Shown here: piece by piece, positions 19,582 to 20,397 of the stretch
Position numbering within the stretch: the stretch's first letter is position 1
Layout of the letters: every line of letters starts with the position of its first letter
Origin: Terana coerulea
Lineage: Eukaryota; Basidiomycota; Agaricomycetes; Polyporales; Phanerochaetaceae
Length of the DNA stretch: 20,397 bases
Assembly: GCA_024811115.1 (NCBI GenBank)
Contig: JAKOGH010000424.1
Coordinates: 1 to 20,397 of the forward strand
Direction: 5' to 3'
Program-made: the position numbers and the translations under genes
Notes under the pieces: generated by a model
Told to the model about the DNA's origin: nothing
Seen by the model: only the letters and a program-made list of their open reading frames with translations
Database searches by the model: none

Positions 19582-20397
19582 AGGTAACCCGTCAGCGCAC
19601 TCGACTCGTCCCGCCGACCTGCTACTCGCTGACCAGCACTTCTTCAAAAACCCTTCAGAGGGTAATGGGGACACAGCCAATGCCGACACCGTTCTGTACA
19701 AAGCGTCAGATCGTGGAGAGAACAAGTGAAGATACGAAGACGTACGACGACACCGTTGGAGCACGAGACAGACGTGCCGCTGCAGGCAGAGCCGGTGCCG
19801 ACGCCGATGACGCTGATGGGCGAGCAAGTCAGGCCGAGGAGGACGTTCAGGTCGCTGAGGTCGATGCCGAGGAGGCCCAGGAGCGCAGAGCCGGCCTTGG
19901 AGCTTGCAGGCTCGGTGCTCTGGCAGCAAGCGGTGGTCGGGGTGCTGGGCGCCGCGTTGCGCTTCCTGAGGGTGATGGGCACGCAGCCGATGCCGACGCC
20001 GTTCTGTGCGCAATGGTCAGCGTGAAGGGAATCGAGCACGGAGGAAGAAAGGGGGACGTACGACGACGCCGCCAGAGCACGAGACGGTGTTGCTGCTGCA
20101 CGCGGAGCCGGAGCCCACGCCGATGACGCTGATGGGCGAGCAGGTCAGGCCGATGTTGCCCGTGACGTCGCTGAGGCTTATGCCGAGCAGACCCAGGAGG
20201 GCGGAGCCGGCCGCGGAGTTGGCGGACTCGGTGCTGTCGCAGCATGCAGTGGTGGGGGTGCTGGGCGCCGCCCAGCGCTTCCTGAGGGTGATAGGGACGC
20301 AGCCGATGCCGATGCCGTTCTGTGTGCGGTGGTCAGCGTGCAGGGAATTGAGGGTGGAAAGAGCACAAGGGACGTACGACGACGCCGTTGGAGCACG
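19582..20397. repeat. Inverted repeat, right arm (continues past window)
   Basis: Reverse complement of 16313-17128, including introns and 3' flank. The two arms are separated by about 2.45 kb. Confidence 0.85.
19655..20397 (-). CDS. Multi-unit hydrophobin precursor, inverted paralogue, 5' end outside window
   Basis: Visible exons (minus strand): 20397-20378 (partial), 20319-20062 (258 nt), 20003-19746 (258 nt) and 19693-19655 (39 nt, stop TGA), with introns of 58, 58 and 52 nt that start GTACGT like those of the plus-strand gene. At least the end of one unit and two complete further units are encoded; the signal peptide and total unit number lie beyond the edge. Linkers again carry RKR ([12 protein letters not shown] and [12 protein letters not shown]), and each unit again has Ser at the Cys6 position (NTVSC, TSVSC) and no Cys1. 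The last unit reads [17 protein letters not shown], whereas the last unit of the plus-strand gene reads [17 protein letters not shown]. The two genes are convergent. Secretion and Kex2 processing are inferred by analogy with the complete copy. Confidence 0.88.

Noticed and set aside
19665..20126. Plus-strand 153-codon open frame over the inverted hydrophobin gene
   Set aside because: Antisense shadow; the minus strand carries the conserved hydrophobin exons and splice sites.

Overview
The window looks like nuclear DNA of a filamentous basidiomycete, probably an Agaricomycete. The evidence is genes split by many 49-72 nt introns (donors GTA/GTG, acceptors YAG, CTRAC-like branch points), a class I-type hydrophobin, tandem DUF427 proteins, a short VPS51 homologue and a decayed Plavaka-type (CACTA/CMC) transposon. 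No tRNA, rRNA or CRISPR array was seen.

Layout. (1) 1-2524, minus strand: a long, low-complexity, Lys/Pro/Ser-rich, probably nuclear protein that runs off the left edge. Its frame is broken several times. (2) 2148-6598: a direct duplication of about 2.1 kb. Each block holds the 5' end of the left gene, a bidirectional promoter and a complete plus-strand DUF427 gene (2821-3716 and 5144-6063). In the second block the left-gene copy is only an exon 1/exon 2 stub. A dispersed repeat (4321-4460, second copy 7770-7896) ends exactly at the junction. (3) 6779-7592, minus: a VPS51-like GARP subunit with one apparent +1 frameshift. (4) 7900-9400: no gene seen. (5) About 9421-13960: a mobile element with GTAGAC/GTCTAC-rich ends, a degenerate minus-strand Plavaka transposase (10890-13197) and two plus-strand spliced segments of unknown function. 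(6) 13960-15900: no supported gene. (7) 15995-20397+: two convergent multi-unit hydrophobin genes in an inverted repeat, with a damaged F-box-like gene between them.

The most notable locus is the hydrophobin pair. The complete gene (five exons, 276 residues) encodes a signal peptide and three hydrophobin units joined by linkers carrying Arg-Lys-Arg, the kind of dibasic site cut by Kex2. One precursor could therefore release three small hydrophobins. Every unit lacks exactly Cys1 and Cys6, which form one disulfide in canonical hydrophobins, so one bond appears to have been lost as a pair. Units are carried on 258-nt phase-0 exons, which makes unit gain or loss frame-neutral. The inverted copy at the right edge has the same architecture.

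Caveat: several frame breaks (left gene, VPS51, transposase, the element's plus-strand gene) are each repaired by one base in a short homopolymer. Sequence error is therefore a live alternative to pseudogenisation. The hydrophobin and DUF427 genes read cleanly.
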